Shown here: positions 52,968-63,294 of the stretch, piece by piece
Position numbering within the stretch: the stretch's first letter is position 1
Layout of the letters: each line of letters opens with the position of its first letter
Assembly: GCA_900539375.1 (NCBI GenBank)
Contig: UQBY01000018.1
Span: 7,592-71,591 of the forward strand
Direction of reading: 5' to 3'
DNA: 64,000 nucleotides
Source: an uncultured Clostridium sp.
GTDB taxonomy: Bacteria > Bacillota > Clostridia > Clostridiales > Clostridiaceae
Position numbers and translations under genes: made by a program
The notes under the pieces: generated by a model
The model's input: only the letters and a program-made list of their open reading frames with translations
Databases searched by the model: none
What the model was told of the DNA's origin: nothing

Positions 52968-53108
52968 GTGTTAAAAATAGATATTTTTGTATTATTGATA
53001 AAAATATAAAATAATATTATAATACACTTAGAGCAATTATTATAATATTTTTTAAAATATAAATAATACAATAATAACTTTTAGGTACTTAGCAAAGAGG
53101 ATAAGAAT

Positions 53109-54011
53109 ATGAGAGAAAATGAGTTTATGAATTTAAAAGAAAATAAAAAACATGGAGATTTTCTACTGCCATTTATAGTGTATAACACATTTATCCCCAA
53201 TTGTTTTTCTATATTTCCAATGCATTGGCATGATGAAATGGAAATTATTAAAATTGTTAAAGGAAAATTTATAGTTAACATTAATCTTAAAGAGTATGTT
53301 ATAGAAGAGGGAGATATAGTAATTTTAAAACCATGTACATTACATTCTTTTAAACAATATAATGATGAAAAGATGATATCTAAAACAATGATGTTTGATT
53401 TAAGTATGTTAAATAATAATGTTACAGATGCTTGTTCAATAAAATATTTTACGCCCTTTATAGATAATAAGGTTTCTTATCCTAGCATAATAAAACCTGA
53501 TAATAAAGGATATGAAAGTATAAGAGAATCTATTGATAAATTATTTTTATGTTATGAAGAAAAAAATCAATTTTTTGAGCTTAAGTTAAAAAGTTATTTA
53601 TTTGAACTTTTTTATATATTTTTTGAAGAATGTTTTGAAATACATAAGTATTCAACAAAAATTAAAGATGATACAACAGATAATATAAAAACTGTTTTAG
53701 AGTATATAAAATTAAATTATGAAAAAAACATAACTATTAAAGATTTAGCAAGTGTTATTAATTTTAGTGAACATTATTTTATGAAGTTTTTTAAAAAGTA
53801 TATGGGAATAACTTGTATTGATTATATTAATGACTATAGGCTTAATATAGCAACTAACTTATTAGAAACTACAGATATTCAAGTAATGGAAATAGCAAAC
53901 AAAGTAGGAATTAGTAATGTTTCTTACTTTAATAGAATATTTAAAAAGAAATTTAATTTAACACCAAAAGAATATAGAAAAAATTTAAAAAACATTAGAA
54001 TGGAGGATTAA
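53109..54011 (+). CDS. AraC family transcriptional regulator
   Basis: 300 residues: N-terminal cupin sensor (FPMHWHDEMEIIKIVKGKFIVNINLKEYVIEEGDIVILKPCTLHSF) and C-terminal pair of helix-turn-helix motifs (ITIKDLASVINFSEHYFMKFFKKYMGITCIDYIN; VMEIANKVGISNVSYFNRIFKKKFNLTPKEYRK). It sits 4 bp before a MATE gene and probably regulates it. AGAGGA precedes the ATG. Confidence 0.92.
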   Translation: MRENEFMNLKENKKHGDFLLPFIVYNTFIPNCFSIFPMHWHDEMEIIKIVKGKFIVNINLKEYVIEEGDIVILKPCTLHSFKQYNDEKMISKTMMFDLSMLNNNVTDACSIKYFTPFIDNKVSYPSIIKPDNKGYESIRESIDKLFLCYEEKNQFFELKLKSYLFELFYIFFEECFEIHKYSTKIKDDTTDNIKTVLEYIKLNYEKNITIKDLASVINFSEHYFMKFFKKYMGITCIDYINDYRLNIATNLLETTDIQVMEIANKVGISNVSYFNRIFKKKFNLTPKEYRKNLKNIRMED

Positions 54012-54015
54012 TTTT

Positions 54016-55368
54016 ATGAAGGGGAATGAACTAAAAATAAACGAAAAAACATCTTTATTTCACTTAACTTGGCCAATATTTATTGAGTCTCTTCTTGCTA
54101 TGCTTATAGGAAATGTTGACTCCCTTATGCTTAGTAATTATTCAGAAACTGCTGTTGGTGGAATAGGAAATGCAAATCAAATATTAAACTTTCTTACATT
54201 AGCATTTAGTATAATAGCAAGTGCATCAGGAGTGGTTGTAGCACAGTATTTAGGAGCAAAATTAAAAGATAAAATTAGTGAAATATATACAGTTTCAATT
54301 TTCTTTAACTTAGTTATAAGTGGAGTTATAAGTTTAATAATATTTTTATTTAGCTCTTTAATATTTAAAATTATGAAAGTTCCAGCAGAGCTTTTACCAG
54401 ATGCAACAAGTTATATGAAAATATTAGGTGGTTTTATATTTTTACAAGCACTTTTTAATGTATTTACTCAAATTTTTAGAAGTAATGGTTTAACTAAAGT
54501 AGGTATGTATATTTCTCTTGCAGTAAATATACTAAACATTGTAGGAAACTATATATTCTTATATGGACCTTTAAGCTTTTTAGATTTAGGAGTAACAGGG
54601 GTAGCTATTTCAAGTGTATTTAGTAGATTTATAGCTGTTATTATAGCAATTTATTTCTTTATTAAACATATTGATGGTACTATTTCTTTAAAATACTTAA
54701 AGCCTTTTCCAATAAAAACTTTAAAGAAACTTTTAAGAATAGGTATACCAACAGCAGGAGAGAGTATTTCATATAGTATATCTCAATTATTTATTATGTC
54801 TTTTGTTAATGTTTTAGGATTAGTTGCAGTAAATGCAAAGGTATATTCATCACTTTTAAGTAATTTTTGCTATCTTTACTCAACAGCAGTAGCTCAAGCT
54901 ACTCAAATTATTGTAGGACATTGTGTTGGAGCAGGAAATGAAGAGGGTGCTTATAGAAGAGTTTTAAAAACATTAAAATCTGCTATAGTTATTTCTGTAG
55001 GGATGGCAACATTAATGTATTTTATAAGTCCATATGCTCTTAGAATTTTTACAAGAAATGAAGAAATTTTAAGTTTAGGTTCTAAGGTTATGTTTATTGG
55101 AATTATATTAGAATTTGGACGTTCAACAAATTTAGTAGTAATAAATAGTATGAGAGCAGCAGGGGATATAAAATTCCCAACTTATTTAGGAATGGCATCT
55201 ATGTGGGGTGTTTCAGTATTATTTAGTTATATATTAGGTATAAAATTAGGCTTAGGTCTTGTTGGAATATGGATAGCAATGGCTATGGATGAATGGATAA
55301 GAGGAATTGTAGTATTTATAAGATGGAAAAAAGGAACTTGGAGAGGAAAAAGCGTTGTAACAAAATAA
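54016..55368 (+). CDS. MATE family efflux transporter
   Basis: 450 residues with about 12 helices. FHLTWPIFIESLLAMLIGNVDSLMLSNYSETAVGGIGNANQ and the second-half equivalent LRIGIPTAGESISYSISQLFIMSFVNVLG are MATE features. Its ribosome site GGAGGA lies at the end of the AraC gene, so the two are coupled. Substrate unknown. It is unlike the MATE protein at 36084. Confidence 0.92.
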   Translation: MKGNELKINEKTSLFHLTWPIFIESLLAMLIGNVDSLMLSNYSETAVGGIGNANQILNFLTLAFSIIASASGVVVAQYLGAKLKDKISEIYTVSIFFNLVISGVISLIIFLFSSLIFKIMKVPAELLPDATSYMKILGGFIFLQALFNVFTQIFRSNGLTKVGMYISLAVNILNIVGNYIFLYGPLSFLDLGVTGVAISSVFSRFIAVIIAIYFFIKHIDGTISLKYLKPFPIKTLKKLLRIGIPTAGESISYSISQLFIMSFVNVLGLVAVNAKVYSSLLSNFCYLYSTAVAQATQIIVGHCVGAGNEEGAYRRVLKTLKSAIVISVGMATLMYFISPYALRIFTRNEEILSLGSKVMFIGIILEFGRSTNLVVINSMRAAGDIKFPTYLGMASMWGVSVLFSYILGIKLGLGLVGIWIAMAMDEWIRGIVVFIRWKKGTWRGKSVVTK

Positions 55369-55380
55369 TTTTTAAATAAA

Positions 55381-55416
55381 AAAAGTTGTCGTATTTAAAT
55401 ACGGCAACCTTTTTTA
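55381..55416. terminator. bidirectional terminator
   Basis: GTTGTCGTATTT and AAATACGGCAAC form a 12-bp stem with one G-U pair, flanked by A and T tracts. Confidence 0.88.
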
Positions 55417-55423
55417 TTTTGAA

Positions 55424-56797
55424 TTAATTTAAAATTCTTCTTGCTCTCCAGAATTTATAAACTGGAGCAACCTTTACTACGTCTCCGGTTTGTGGAGCAT
55501 GAATCATTTGACCATTACCTATATAGATTCCAACATGTCCAGAGTGAGGGAATACTAAATCTCCAGGTTGTAATTCAGAATAAGATACCTCACGACCTGA
55601 ATATATTTGAGAATAAGTATCTCCACCTATCCATATTCCTGTAACTGCTTGATAAACATAAGATGTAAATCCTGAACAATCAAAGTTATCAGGTCCTTTT
55701 GCACCCCAAACATAAGCTTTTCCTAAATGTTTATAAGCTTCATTTACTATTGCTTGAGCACTTCCACTAGTTGTAACACCAGATGGGCTTGAAGAATCTG
55801 ATGAACTTGAAGAATTTGATGAATTTGAATTTGAGTTAGATGAAGAAGAGTTTGAACTTGAAGAACTACTATTACCTCTATTAACTTGAGCTTGTCTTTC
55901 TTCTTCTTCTCTTTGTAATTGAGCTTGTCTTTCAGCTTCTTCAGCTTTCTTTCTTTCTTCTTCAGCCTTCTTTTCTTCTCTTACAGGCTTTGCATATTCA
56001 ATAGCATCATTAATTTTTTCTTCTACAGTAGGGCTTTTAATTTGATTATCTCTAACTAGTCTTAAATTAGTTATTGCATTATCTAAATCTGTATAAGAAC
56101 TGTCTGAGTTATAACAAACATCTATTTGAGCTTGTACTAACTCTAATTCTAAAACAGATAAATATTCAGCATCAAATTTTTCTTGCTCCTCTTTAGCTTT
56201 AGCTACAAGATTTTCTTGCTCTGCCTTATTTTCTTCAACTTCTTTAGATTGCTTTTTAACTTCTTCATTAAGAGCTTCAGTTTCAGAAACTTTTTCATCT
56301 AAAGATGCTACCTTTTCATCTAGTGATTTCTTTGTATTTTTTACATCTTCAATCATTTCTTGATCTAATTGAACTACTTTATTAGCAGCATTTATTTTAG
56401 ATATTAAATCTCCAAAGCTTTGAGCACTAAATATTAAGGTTATGTAATCAGTTGTTCCACCAGATTTATAGATTTCTCTAAGCCTTTCTCCTAGAATATC
56501 TTCTTTATCTGCAATATCTTGTTTAACCTTATCTATTTCTTTTTCAGTAAGCTCTATCTGATCATTAAGATTTTCAATTTCTTTTTCATTGTTTTCCATT
56601 TCATTAGTTAACTTTGCCATTTCGCTATCTAATGTTTGAATCTTTTCATTTATTTCTGCAATATTAGCTTCAATAGCAGCATATTTATTTCTAGCATCCT
56701 CAACTTCTTGTGGTGCTGCACTTACAGATACTATTGGTAATAATGATGATATGGTCATAACTCCTATAATAACCATAGATATAAATTTTTTCTTCAT
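55424..56797 (-). CDS. secreted NlpC/P60 endopeptidase with coiled-coil domain
   Basis: 457 residues. Signal peptide (MVIIGVMTISSLLPIVSVSAA), a long coiled coil (about 30-260, PcsB/CwlO-like), a Ser/Asn-rich linker, then the NlpC/P60 domain with C374 (NFDCSGF), H421 (SGHVGIY) and H433 (MIHAPQ). It cleaves D,L-peptide bonds in peptidoglycan; the coiled coil suggests control by FtsEX or a similar partner. The ribosome site lies unusually far from the start codon. Confidence 0.93.
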   Translation of the reverse strand: MKKKFISMVIIGVMTISSLLPIVSVSAAPQEVEDARNKYAAIEANIAEINEKIQTLDSEMAKLTNEMENNEKEIENLNDQIELTEKEIDKVKQDIADKEDILGERLREIYKSGGTTDYITLIFSAQSFGDLISKINAANKVVQLDQEMIEDVKNTKKSLDEKVASLDEKVSETEALNEEVKKQSKEVEENKAEQENLVAKAKEEQEKFDAEYLSVLELELVQAQIDVCYNSDSSYTDLDNAITNLRLVRDNQIKSPTVEEKINDAIEYAKPVREEKKAEEERKKAEEAERQAQLQREEEERQAQVNRGNSSSSSSNSSSSNSNSNSSNSSSSSDSSSPSGVTTSGSAQAIVNEAYKHLGKAYVWGAKGPDNFDCSGFTSYVYQAVTGIWIGGDTYSQIYSGREVSYSELQPGDLVFPHSGHVGIYIGNGQMIHAPQTGDVVKVAPVYKFWRARRILN

Positions 56798-57105
56798 TAA
56801 TATTTGGGTCTTGTCTTGACCTTCCTCCCTTCTTATTTAAATTAAGTGATGTTACACTCTCTTACAAGTAAAAGGATACTACAAAATTAATGCCAAATCA
56901 AGGAGAGGGAGTAGTTTTTTTATAAAATCTCATGGAAAAATCACTAATATATAGATAAAAAGGAAATAAAATACTAAAGCTAGTAGGCTTTTTAAATAAT
57001 ATATTAAGGTGTAAAGGATATTTATTTAAATAAAAAGGTTTTAGAAAAAATTTCTTAAAAAAATAAAGTTTTCTAAAAAAAAACTTAAATTATTTAAAAA
57101 AACTA
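56798..57105. other. divergent AT-rich region between the NlpC/P60 gene and gltB
   Basis: Holds the 5' leader of the NlpC/P60 gene (GGGAGG on the minus strand at 56829-56824 and the inverted repeat GGTC/GACC at 56807-56821) and then plain A/T-rich sequence. No riboswitch motif was recognised. Confidence 0.5.
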
Positions 57106-57134
57106 TTTACATATTAGAAAAAATAATGTATATT
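57106..57134 (+). promoter_or_regulatory. promoter of gltBD
   Basis: TTTACA (57106-57111) and TATATT (57129-57134) with a 17-bp spacer, about 46 bp before gltB. Confidence 0.6.
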
Positions 57135-57180
57135 TTAAATAAGTTAAAATTAAAAAACAAAAAAATATTGAAAGGACTAA

Positions 57181-60100
57181 ATGCTTATGGATCAGAATAA
57201 AAATTTAGAAAGCAATGGCGCTTTAGGAATGTATAGTCCACAGTTTGAGCATGATAATTGTGGTATAGGAGCAATAGTCAATATAAAGGGGATTAAAACC
57301 CACCAGACTGTAGCAAATGCATTAAAGATTGTTGAAAATTTAGAACATAGAGCCGGCAAAGATGCCGAGGGAAAGACTGGAGACGGAGTAGGTATTCTAT
57401 TACAGATATCACATAAATTCTTCGTTAAGGCAGTTGAATCCCTCGGCATTTTTTTAGGTAATGAAAGAGATTATGGAATAGGAATGTTTTTCTTTCCACA
57501 AGATGAATTAAAAAGAAATCAAGCAAAGAAAATGTTTGAAATAATAGTTGAAAAAGAAGGTTTAGAATTTTTAGGTTGGAGAGAAGTTCCAACAGACCCT
57601 TCAGTTTTAGGAAGCAAGGCAATTGATTGTATGCCATGCATTATGCAAGGATTTATAAAAAGACCTAAAAATGTTAAGCAAGGTTTAGATTTTGATAGAA
57701 AACTTTATATAGCACGTAGAGTTTTTGAACAAAGTAATGATAATACTTATGTTGTTTCTTTATCAAGCCGTACAATAGTATATAAAGGAATGTTTTTAGT
57801 TGGACAATTACGTTTATTCTTTAAGGATTTACAAAGTCCTGATTATGAATCAGCTATAGCAATGGTTCATTCACGTTTCTCAACTAATACAAATCCTAGT
57901 TGGCAAAGGGCACATCCAAACAGATTTATGGTACATAATGGTGAAATTAACACTATTCGTGGAAATGCTGATAAGATGCTTGCAAGAGAAGAAACTATGT
58001 CATCTGTATATTTAAAAGACCAAATGCACAAAGTTTTACCAGTAATAAATTCAGAAGGTTCAGACTCTGCAATGCTTGATAATACATTAGAGTTCTTAGT
58101 AATGAGTGGAATGGAATTACCTCTTGCAGTTATGATTACAATTCCAGAACCTTGGAGTGGAGAAAATAATGTAAGTCAAACTAAAAAAGACTTCTATCAA
58201 TACTATGCAACTATGATGGAACCTTGGGATGGACCAGCTTCAATACTATTTAGTGATGGAGATATAATGGGAGCAGTTCTTGATAGAAATGGACTTAGAC
58301 CTTCTCGTTACTATATAACAGATGATGATTATTTAATTCTTTCATCAGAAGTTGGTGTTTTAGATATAGACCCAGCTAAAATAGTTTTAAAAGATAGATT
58401 AAGACCAGGAAAAATGCTTCTTGTAGATACTGTTAAGGGTGAACTTATAGATGATGATGTATTAAAAGAACGTTATGCAGCAAGACAACCTTATGGTGAA
58501 TGGTTAGATAATAATCTTTTAAAACTTAAGGATTTAAAAATACCTAATAAAAAGGTACAAGAATATTCTAAAGAAGAAAGAGCAATGCTTCAAAAGGCAT
58601 TTGGATATACTTATGAAGATTTTAAAACTTCTATACTTCCAATGGCTCAAAATGGAGCAGAATCAGTTGCTGCAATGGGTGTAGATAGCCCAATACCAGT
58701 ACTTTCAAAAATGCATCAACCATTATTTAATTACTTTAAGCAATTATTTGCTCAAGTAACAAACCCACCAATAGATGCAATAAGAGAAGAGATAGTTACT
58801 TCAACTTCTGTATATATTGGGGAAGATGGAAACTTATTAGAAGAATGTCCTGAAAACTGTAGAGTATTAAAGATTAATAATCCTATACTTACTAGTACAG
58901 ATTTATTAAAAATTAAGACTATGAATGTTGAAGGATTTAAAGTAAGAGTTATTCCAATACTTTACTATAAAAATACAAGCCTAGAAAAGGCAATTGAACA
59001 TTTATTTGTAGAAGCAGATAGAGCTTATAGAGATGGAGCTAATATATTAATTTTATCAGACCGTGGAGTAGATGAAAACCACGTTGCAATACCTTCATTA
59101 TTAGCAGTATCAGCTCTTCAACAACATTTAGTTAAAACTAAAAAAAGAACTGCAGTTGCTATGATACTTGAAAGTGGAGAACCAAGAGAAGTTCATCATT
59201 TTGCAACACTTTTAGGTTATGGTGCCTGTGCAATTAACCCTTATTTAGCACAAGATAGCATTAAGCAATTAATAGATAGTAATATGTTAGATAAAGATTA
59301 CTATGCTGCAGTAAATGATTATAATGATGCAGTACTTCATGGAATTGTAAAGATAGCTTCTAAAATGGGTATATCTACAATTCAAAGTTATCAAGGCTCT
59401 CAAATATTTGAAGCAATTGGTATAAATTCAGATGTAATAAATAAATACTTCACAAATACAGTAAGTAGAATAGAAGGAATAAGCTTAAAGGATATAGAAA
59501 ATGATGTTGATTATTTACATTCATCAGCTTTTGACCCACTAGAACTTAAAGTTGATTTAACATTAGATAGTGTTGGAAGCCATAAATTAAGAAGTGGAAA
59601 AGAGGAACATTTATATAATCCAAAGACAATTCACCTTTTACAACAAGCCACAAGAACTGGAAATTATGAATTATTTAAAGAGTATACAGAGTTAATTAAT
59701 AGAGAAACAACTCCTATGAACTTAAGAGGATTATTAGAATTTAATTATCCAGAGGAAGGAATTCCAATAGAACAAGTAGAAAGTGTTGATTCTATTGTAA
59801 AAAGATTTAAAACTGGTGCTATGAGTTATGGTTCTATTTCAAAGGAAGCTCATGAAACTTTAGCTATTGCTATGAACACTATTCATGGTAAATCAAATAG
59901 TGGTGAAGGTGGAGAAGATTTAGATAGATTAACTGTTGGACCAGATGGACTTAATAGATGTTCTGCAATTAAACAAGTTGCATCAGGAAGATTTGGAGTT
60001 ACTTCAAAATACCTTACAAGTGCAAAAGAAATTCAAATTAAAATGGCACAAGGAGCAAAACCAGGTGAAGGTGGACAACTTCCAGCAGGAAAGGTATATC

Positions 60101-61740
60101 CATGGATAGCTAAAACTAGACATTCAACTCCTGGAGTAGGTTTAATATCACCACCACCACATCATGATATTTATTCAATAGAAGACTTAGCTCAATTAAT
60201 TTATGATTGTAAAAATGCAAATAAAGATGCAAGAATATCAGTAAAATTAGTTTCAGAAGCTGGTGTTGGTACAGTAGCTGCTGGTGTTGCAAAAGCTGGA
60301 GCTCAAGTAATTTTAGTATCAGGTTATGATGGAGGAACAGGAGCAGCTCCAAGAAACTCTATTTATAATGCAGGACTTCCATGGGAACTTGGATTAGCAG
60401 AAACTCATCAAACATTAATAATGAATGGATTAAGAAATAAGGTTATTATAGAAACTGATGGTAAGCTTATGAGTGGACGTGATGTTGCTATTGCTGCACT
60501 TTTAGGAGCAGAAGAATTTGGATTTGCTACAGCACCACTTGTTACTTTAGGTTGTGTAATGATGAGAGTTTGTAACTTAGATACATGTCCAGTTGGTATA
60601 GCTACTCAAAATCCAGAACTTAGAAAGAGATTTAAAGGTAAGCCAGAATATGTAATAAACTTTATGAGATTTATTGCAGAAGAATTAAGAGAATATATGG
60701 CAAAACTTGGAGTTAGAACTGTTGATGAATTAGTAGGAAGAACTGATTTATTAAGACAAAGGACAGATATTAAAGGTAATGCTAGTAAAGTAAACTTATC
60801 AAAGATATTAAATAATCCATTTGCAGGGGAAGACTATAGTATTCACTACAACGATAAGCAAGTTTATGATTTTGAACTTGAAAAAACTGTAGATGAAAGA
60901 ATACTTCTTAAAAAATTAAAATCTGCAATACAAAATAAGCAAAAGAGAAAAGTTGAAATAGACGTTACAAATATTGATAGAACTTTAGGAACTATATTAG
61001 GTTCTGAAATAACTAAGAAATATTATAATACTTTAGATGATGATTTATTTACTGTTAAATGTCATGGTAGTGGAGGACAAAGCTTTGGTGCTTTTATTCC
61101 TAAGGGATTAACTTTAGAACTTGTAGGAGATAGTAATGACTATTTTGGTAAAGGATTGTCAGGTGGTAATTTAGTAGTATATCCTCAAGCTAATGTTAAG
61201 TTTAAACAAGATGAAAATATTATAATAGGTAATGTTGCTTTATATGGTGCTACAAGTGGTAAGGCATTTATAAATGGAGTTGCAGGTGAAAGATTCTGTG
61301 TTAGAAATTCTGGTGCAACTGCTGTTGTTGAAGGTGTTGGAGAACATGGCTGCGAATACATGACAGGAGGAAGAGTTGTAATACTAGGTAAGACTGGTAA
61401 AAACTTTGCTGCAGGTATGAGTGGTGGTATAGCTTATGTTCTTGATGAAGATAGAGATTTATATACAAGATTAAATAAAAACCTTGTTTCTTTAGAAGCT
61501 GTAACATCAAAGTATGATGTTTTAGAACTTAAAAATTTAATACAAGAACATGTTCAACGTACAAATTCAACAAAGGGTAAAGAAATACTAGATAACTTTG
61601 GAGATTACCTACCTAAGTTTAAGAAAATAATACCACATGATTATAAGCGTATGCTTAATGCTATTGTTCAAATGGAAGAAAAGGGCTTAAGCTCAGAACA
61701 AGCACAAATTGAAGCATTCTATGCTAACACAAGAAAGTAG
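57181..61740 (+). CDS. gltB: glutamate synthase large subunit
   Basis: 1519-residue subunit that transfers the amide of glutamine to 2-oxoglutarate. The glutaminase nucleophile is C27 (DNCGIG), exposed after propeptide removal. FMN domain motifs include GAMSYGSISKEAHE, GEGGQLPAGKVYPWIAKTRHSTPGVGLISPPPHHDIYSIEDLAQLI and VSGYDGGTGAAP. The 3Fe-4S cluster cysteines are C1125, C1131 and C1136. The C-terminal beta-helix (GGQSFGAFIPKGL to GGRVVILGKTG) is complete. Two ATGs at 57181 and 57187 both fit AAAGGA. Confidence 0.98.
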   Translation: MLMDQNKNLESNGALGMYSPQFEHDNCGIGAIVNIKGIKTHQTVANALKIVENLEHRAGKDAEGKTGDGVGILLQISHKFFVKAVESLGIFLGNERDYGIGMFFFPQDELKRNQAKKMFEIIVEKEGLEFLGWREVPTDPSVLGSKAIDCMPCIMQGFIKRPKNVKQGLDFDRKLYIARRVFEQSNDNTYVVSLSSRTIVYKGMFLVGQLRLFFKDLQSPDYESAIAMVHSRFSTNTNPSWQRAHPNRFMVHNGEINTIRGNADKMLAREETMSSVYLKDQMHKVLPVINSEGSDSAMLDNTLEFLVMSGMELPLAVMITIPEPWSGENNVSQTKKDFYQYYATMMEPWDGPASILFSDGDIMGAVLDRNGLRPSRYYITDDDYLILSSEVGVLDIDPAKIVLKDRLRPGKMLLVDTVKGELIDDDVLKERYAARQPYGEWLDNNLLKLKDLKIPNKKVQEYSKEERAMLQKAFGYTYEDFKTSILPMAQNGAESVAAMGVDSPIPVLSKMHQPLFNYFKQLFAQVTNPPIDAIREEIVTSTSVYIGEDGNLLEECPENCRVLKINNPILTSTDLLKIKTMNVEGFKVRVIPILYYKNTSLEKAIEHLFVEADRAYRDGANILILSDRGVDENHVAIPSLLAVSALQQHLVKTKKRTAVAMILESGEPREVHHFATLLGYGACAINPYLAQDSIKQLIDSNMLDKDYYAAVNDYNDAVLHGIVKIASKMGISTIQSYQGSQIFEAIGINSDVINKYFTNTVSRIEGISLKDIENDVDYLHSSAFDPLELKVDLTLDSVGSHKLRSGKEEHLYNPKTIHLLQQATRTGNYELFKEYTELINRETTPMNLRGLLEFNYPEEGIPIEQVESVDSIVKRFKTGAMSYGSISKEAHETLAIAMNTIHGKSNSGEGGEDLDRLTVGPDGLNRCSAIKQVASGRFGVTSKYLTSAKEIQIKMAQGAKPGEGGQLPAGKVYPWIAKTRHSTPGVGLISPPPHHDIYSIEDLAQLIYDCKNANKDARISVKLVSEAGVGTVAAGVAKAGAQVILVSGYDGGTGAAPRNSIYNAGLPWELGLAETHQTLIMNGLRNKVIIETDGKLMSGRDVAIAALLGAEEFGFATAPLVTLGCVMMRVCNLDTCPVGIATQNPELRKRFKGKPEYVINFMRFIAEELREYMAKLGVRTVDELVGRTDLLRQRTDIKGNASKVNLSKILNNPFAGEDYSIHYNDKQVYDFELEKTVDERILLKKLKSAIQNKQKRKVEIDVTNIDRTLGTILGSEITKKYYNTLDDDLFTVKCHGSGGQSFGAFIPKGLTLELVGDSNDYFGKGLSGGNLVVYPQANVKFKQDENIIIGNVALYGATSGKAFINGVAGERFCVRNSGATAVVEGVGEHGCEYMTGGRVVILGKTGKNFAAGMSGGIAYVLDEDRDLYTRLNKNLVSLEAVTSKYDVLELKNLIQEHVQRTNSTKGKEILDNFGDYLPKFKKIIPHDYKRMLNAIVQMEEKGLSSEQAQIEAFYANTRK

Positions 61741-61759
61741 TAGTAGGAGGTAGGAAAAA

Positions 61760-63247
61760 ATGGGAAAACCAACAGGTTTTTTAGAATATGAACGTGAAAA
61801 TAGTCCAGCAGTGGAACCATTAGAAAGAATTAAAAACTTTAATGAGTTTCATGAACTAATGCCTGATGAAAAAAGAAGAGTTCAAGGAGCTCGTTGTATG
61901 GATTGTGGAGTACCTTTTTGTCAATCAGGTATGATATTAAATGGGGCAGGTACAGGCTGCCCTCTTCATAACCTAATACCAGAATGGAATGATTTGGTAT
62001 ATACAGGAAATGATAAGCAAGCATTAAATCGTCTTTTAAAGACAAGTAATTTCCCAGAATTTACATCAAGAGTATGTCCTGCTCTTTGTGAAGCAGCATG
62101 TACATGTGGTCTTAATGGAAAGGCTGTTTCTATAAGAGAAAATGAAAGGGGAATTATAGAAAATGCTTATGCAAATGGATTAATAAAGCCACAACCTCCA
62201 AAGGTTAGAACTGGTAAAAAAATTGCTATAGTAGGCTCTGGTCCTTCAGGACTTGCAGCAGCTGACCAATTAAATAAAAGAGGACACGAAGTAACTGTAT
62301 ATGAAAGAGAAGACCGTGTAGGTGGACTTTTAATGTATGGTATTCCAAATATGAAGCTTGAAAAACATATTATTGATAGAAAAATCAATTTAATGAAAGA
62401 AGAGGGAGTTAAGTTTGTAACTAACGCAAATATAGGAACAAACTATAAAGCTTCAAAGCTTATGAAAGAATATGATAGTGTAATATTAGCTTGTGGAGCT
62501 TCTAATCCAAGAGATATAAATGTTCCAGGAAGAGAAGCTAAGGGAATTTATTTTGCAGTAGACTTTTTAAAGGCTACAACAAAAAGTCTTTTAAATTCAA
62601 ATTTACAAGATGGAAACTTTATATCTGCAAAGGATAAAAAGGTTGTTATAATAGGTGGAGGAGATACTGGTAATGACTGTGTTGGAACATCAATAAGACA
62701 TGGAGCTTTATCAGTTACTCAACTAGAAATGATGCCAAAACTTCCAGATTCTCGTACAGAAAATAATCCATGGCCACAATGGCCAAGAGTCTGCAAAACA
62801 GATTATGGTCAAGAAGAAGCTATAGCTGTTTTTGGACATGACCCAAGAATATATCAGACAACAGTAAAAGAATTTATAGCAAATGAAGCTGGAGAATTAG
62901 TAAAGCTAAAACTTGTAAAACTTCAAAGTAAGAAAAATGAAGAAACAGGAAGAATGTACATGGCAGAAGTTGAAGGCTCTGAATATGAAATAGAAGCAGA
63001 TTTAGTACTTATAGCAGCAGGATTTTTAGGAAGTCAAAGCTATGTTACAAAAGCTTTTAATGTAGATGTTAATGAACGTACAAATGTATTAACAGAACCA
63101 GGAAAATATGAAACTTCAGTGGAAAATGTATTTGTTACTGGAGATATGCACAGAGGTCAATCTTTAGTTGTATGGGCAATTAAAGAAGGAAGAGAAGTTG
63201 CAAAAGAAGTAGATAAAAAATTAATGGGATATACAAACTTAGCATAA
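61760..63247 (+). CDS. gltD: glutamate synthase small subunit
   Basis: 495-residue NADPH-oxidising FAD subunit of GOGAT. N-terminal cysteines in ARCMDCGVPFCQSG, GCPLHNLIPEWNDL and RVCPALCEAACTCGLN bind 4Fe-4S clusters; GSGPSGLAAADQL and VIIGGGDTGNDCVGTSIRHG are the FAD and NADPH Rossmann motifs. AGGAGG precedes the ATG, 19 bp after gltB. Confidence 0.98.
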   Translation: MGKPTGFLEYERENSPAVEPLERIKNFNEFHELMPDEKRRVQGARCMDCGVPFCQSGMILNGAGTGCPLHNLIPEWNDLVYTGNDKQALNRLLKTSNFPEFTSRVCPALCEAACTCGLNGKAVSIRENERGIIENAYANGLIKPQPPKVRTGKKIAIVGSGPSGLAAADQLNKRGHEVTVYEREDRVGGLLMYGIPNMKLEKHIIDRKINLMKEEGVKFVTNANIGTNYKASKLMKEYDSVILACGASNPRDINVPGREAKGIYFAVDFLKATTKSLLNSNLQDGNFISAKDKKVVIIGGGDTGNDCVGTSIRHGALSVTQLEMMPKLPDSRTENNPWPQWPRVCKTDYGQEEAIAVFGHDPRIYQTTVKEFIANEAGELVKLKLVKLQSKKNEETGRMYMAEVEGSEYEIEADLVLIAAGFLGSQSYVTKAFNVDVNERTNVLTEPGKYETSVENVFVTGDMHRGQSLVVWAIKEGREVAKEVDKKLMGYTNLA

Positions 63248-63248
63248 A

Positions 63249-63291
63249 AAAAACTATCACACTGATAAAAAGGTGTGGTAGTTTTTTTATT
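63249..63291. terminator. bidirectional terminator after gltD
   Basis: AAACTATCACAC and GTGTGGTAGTTT form a 12-bp stem (one G-U pair), flanked by A and T tracts. Confidence 0.9.
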
Positions 63292-63294
63292 TTT

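Noticed and set aside
56798..56950. Possible cyclic di-AMP (ydaO) riboswitch upstream of the NlpC/P60 gene
   Set aside because: Expected conserved blocks are absent from the minus-strand leader.
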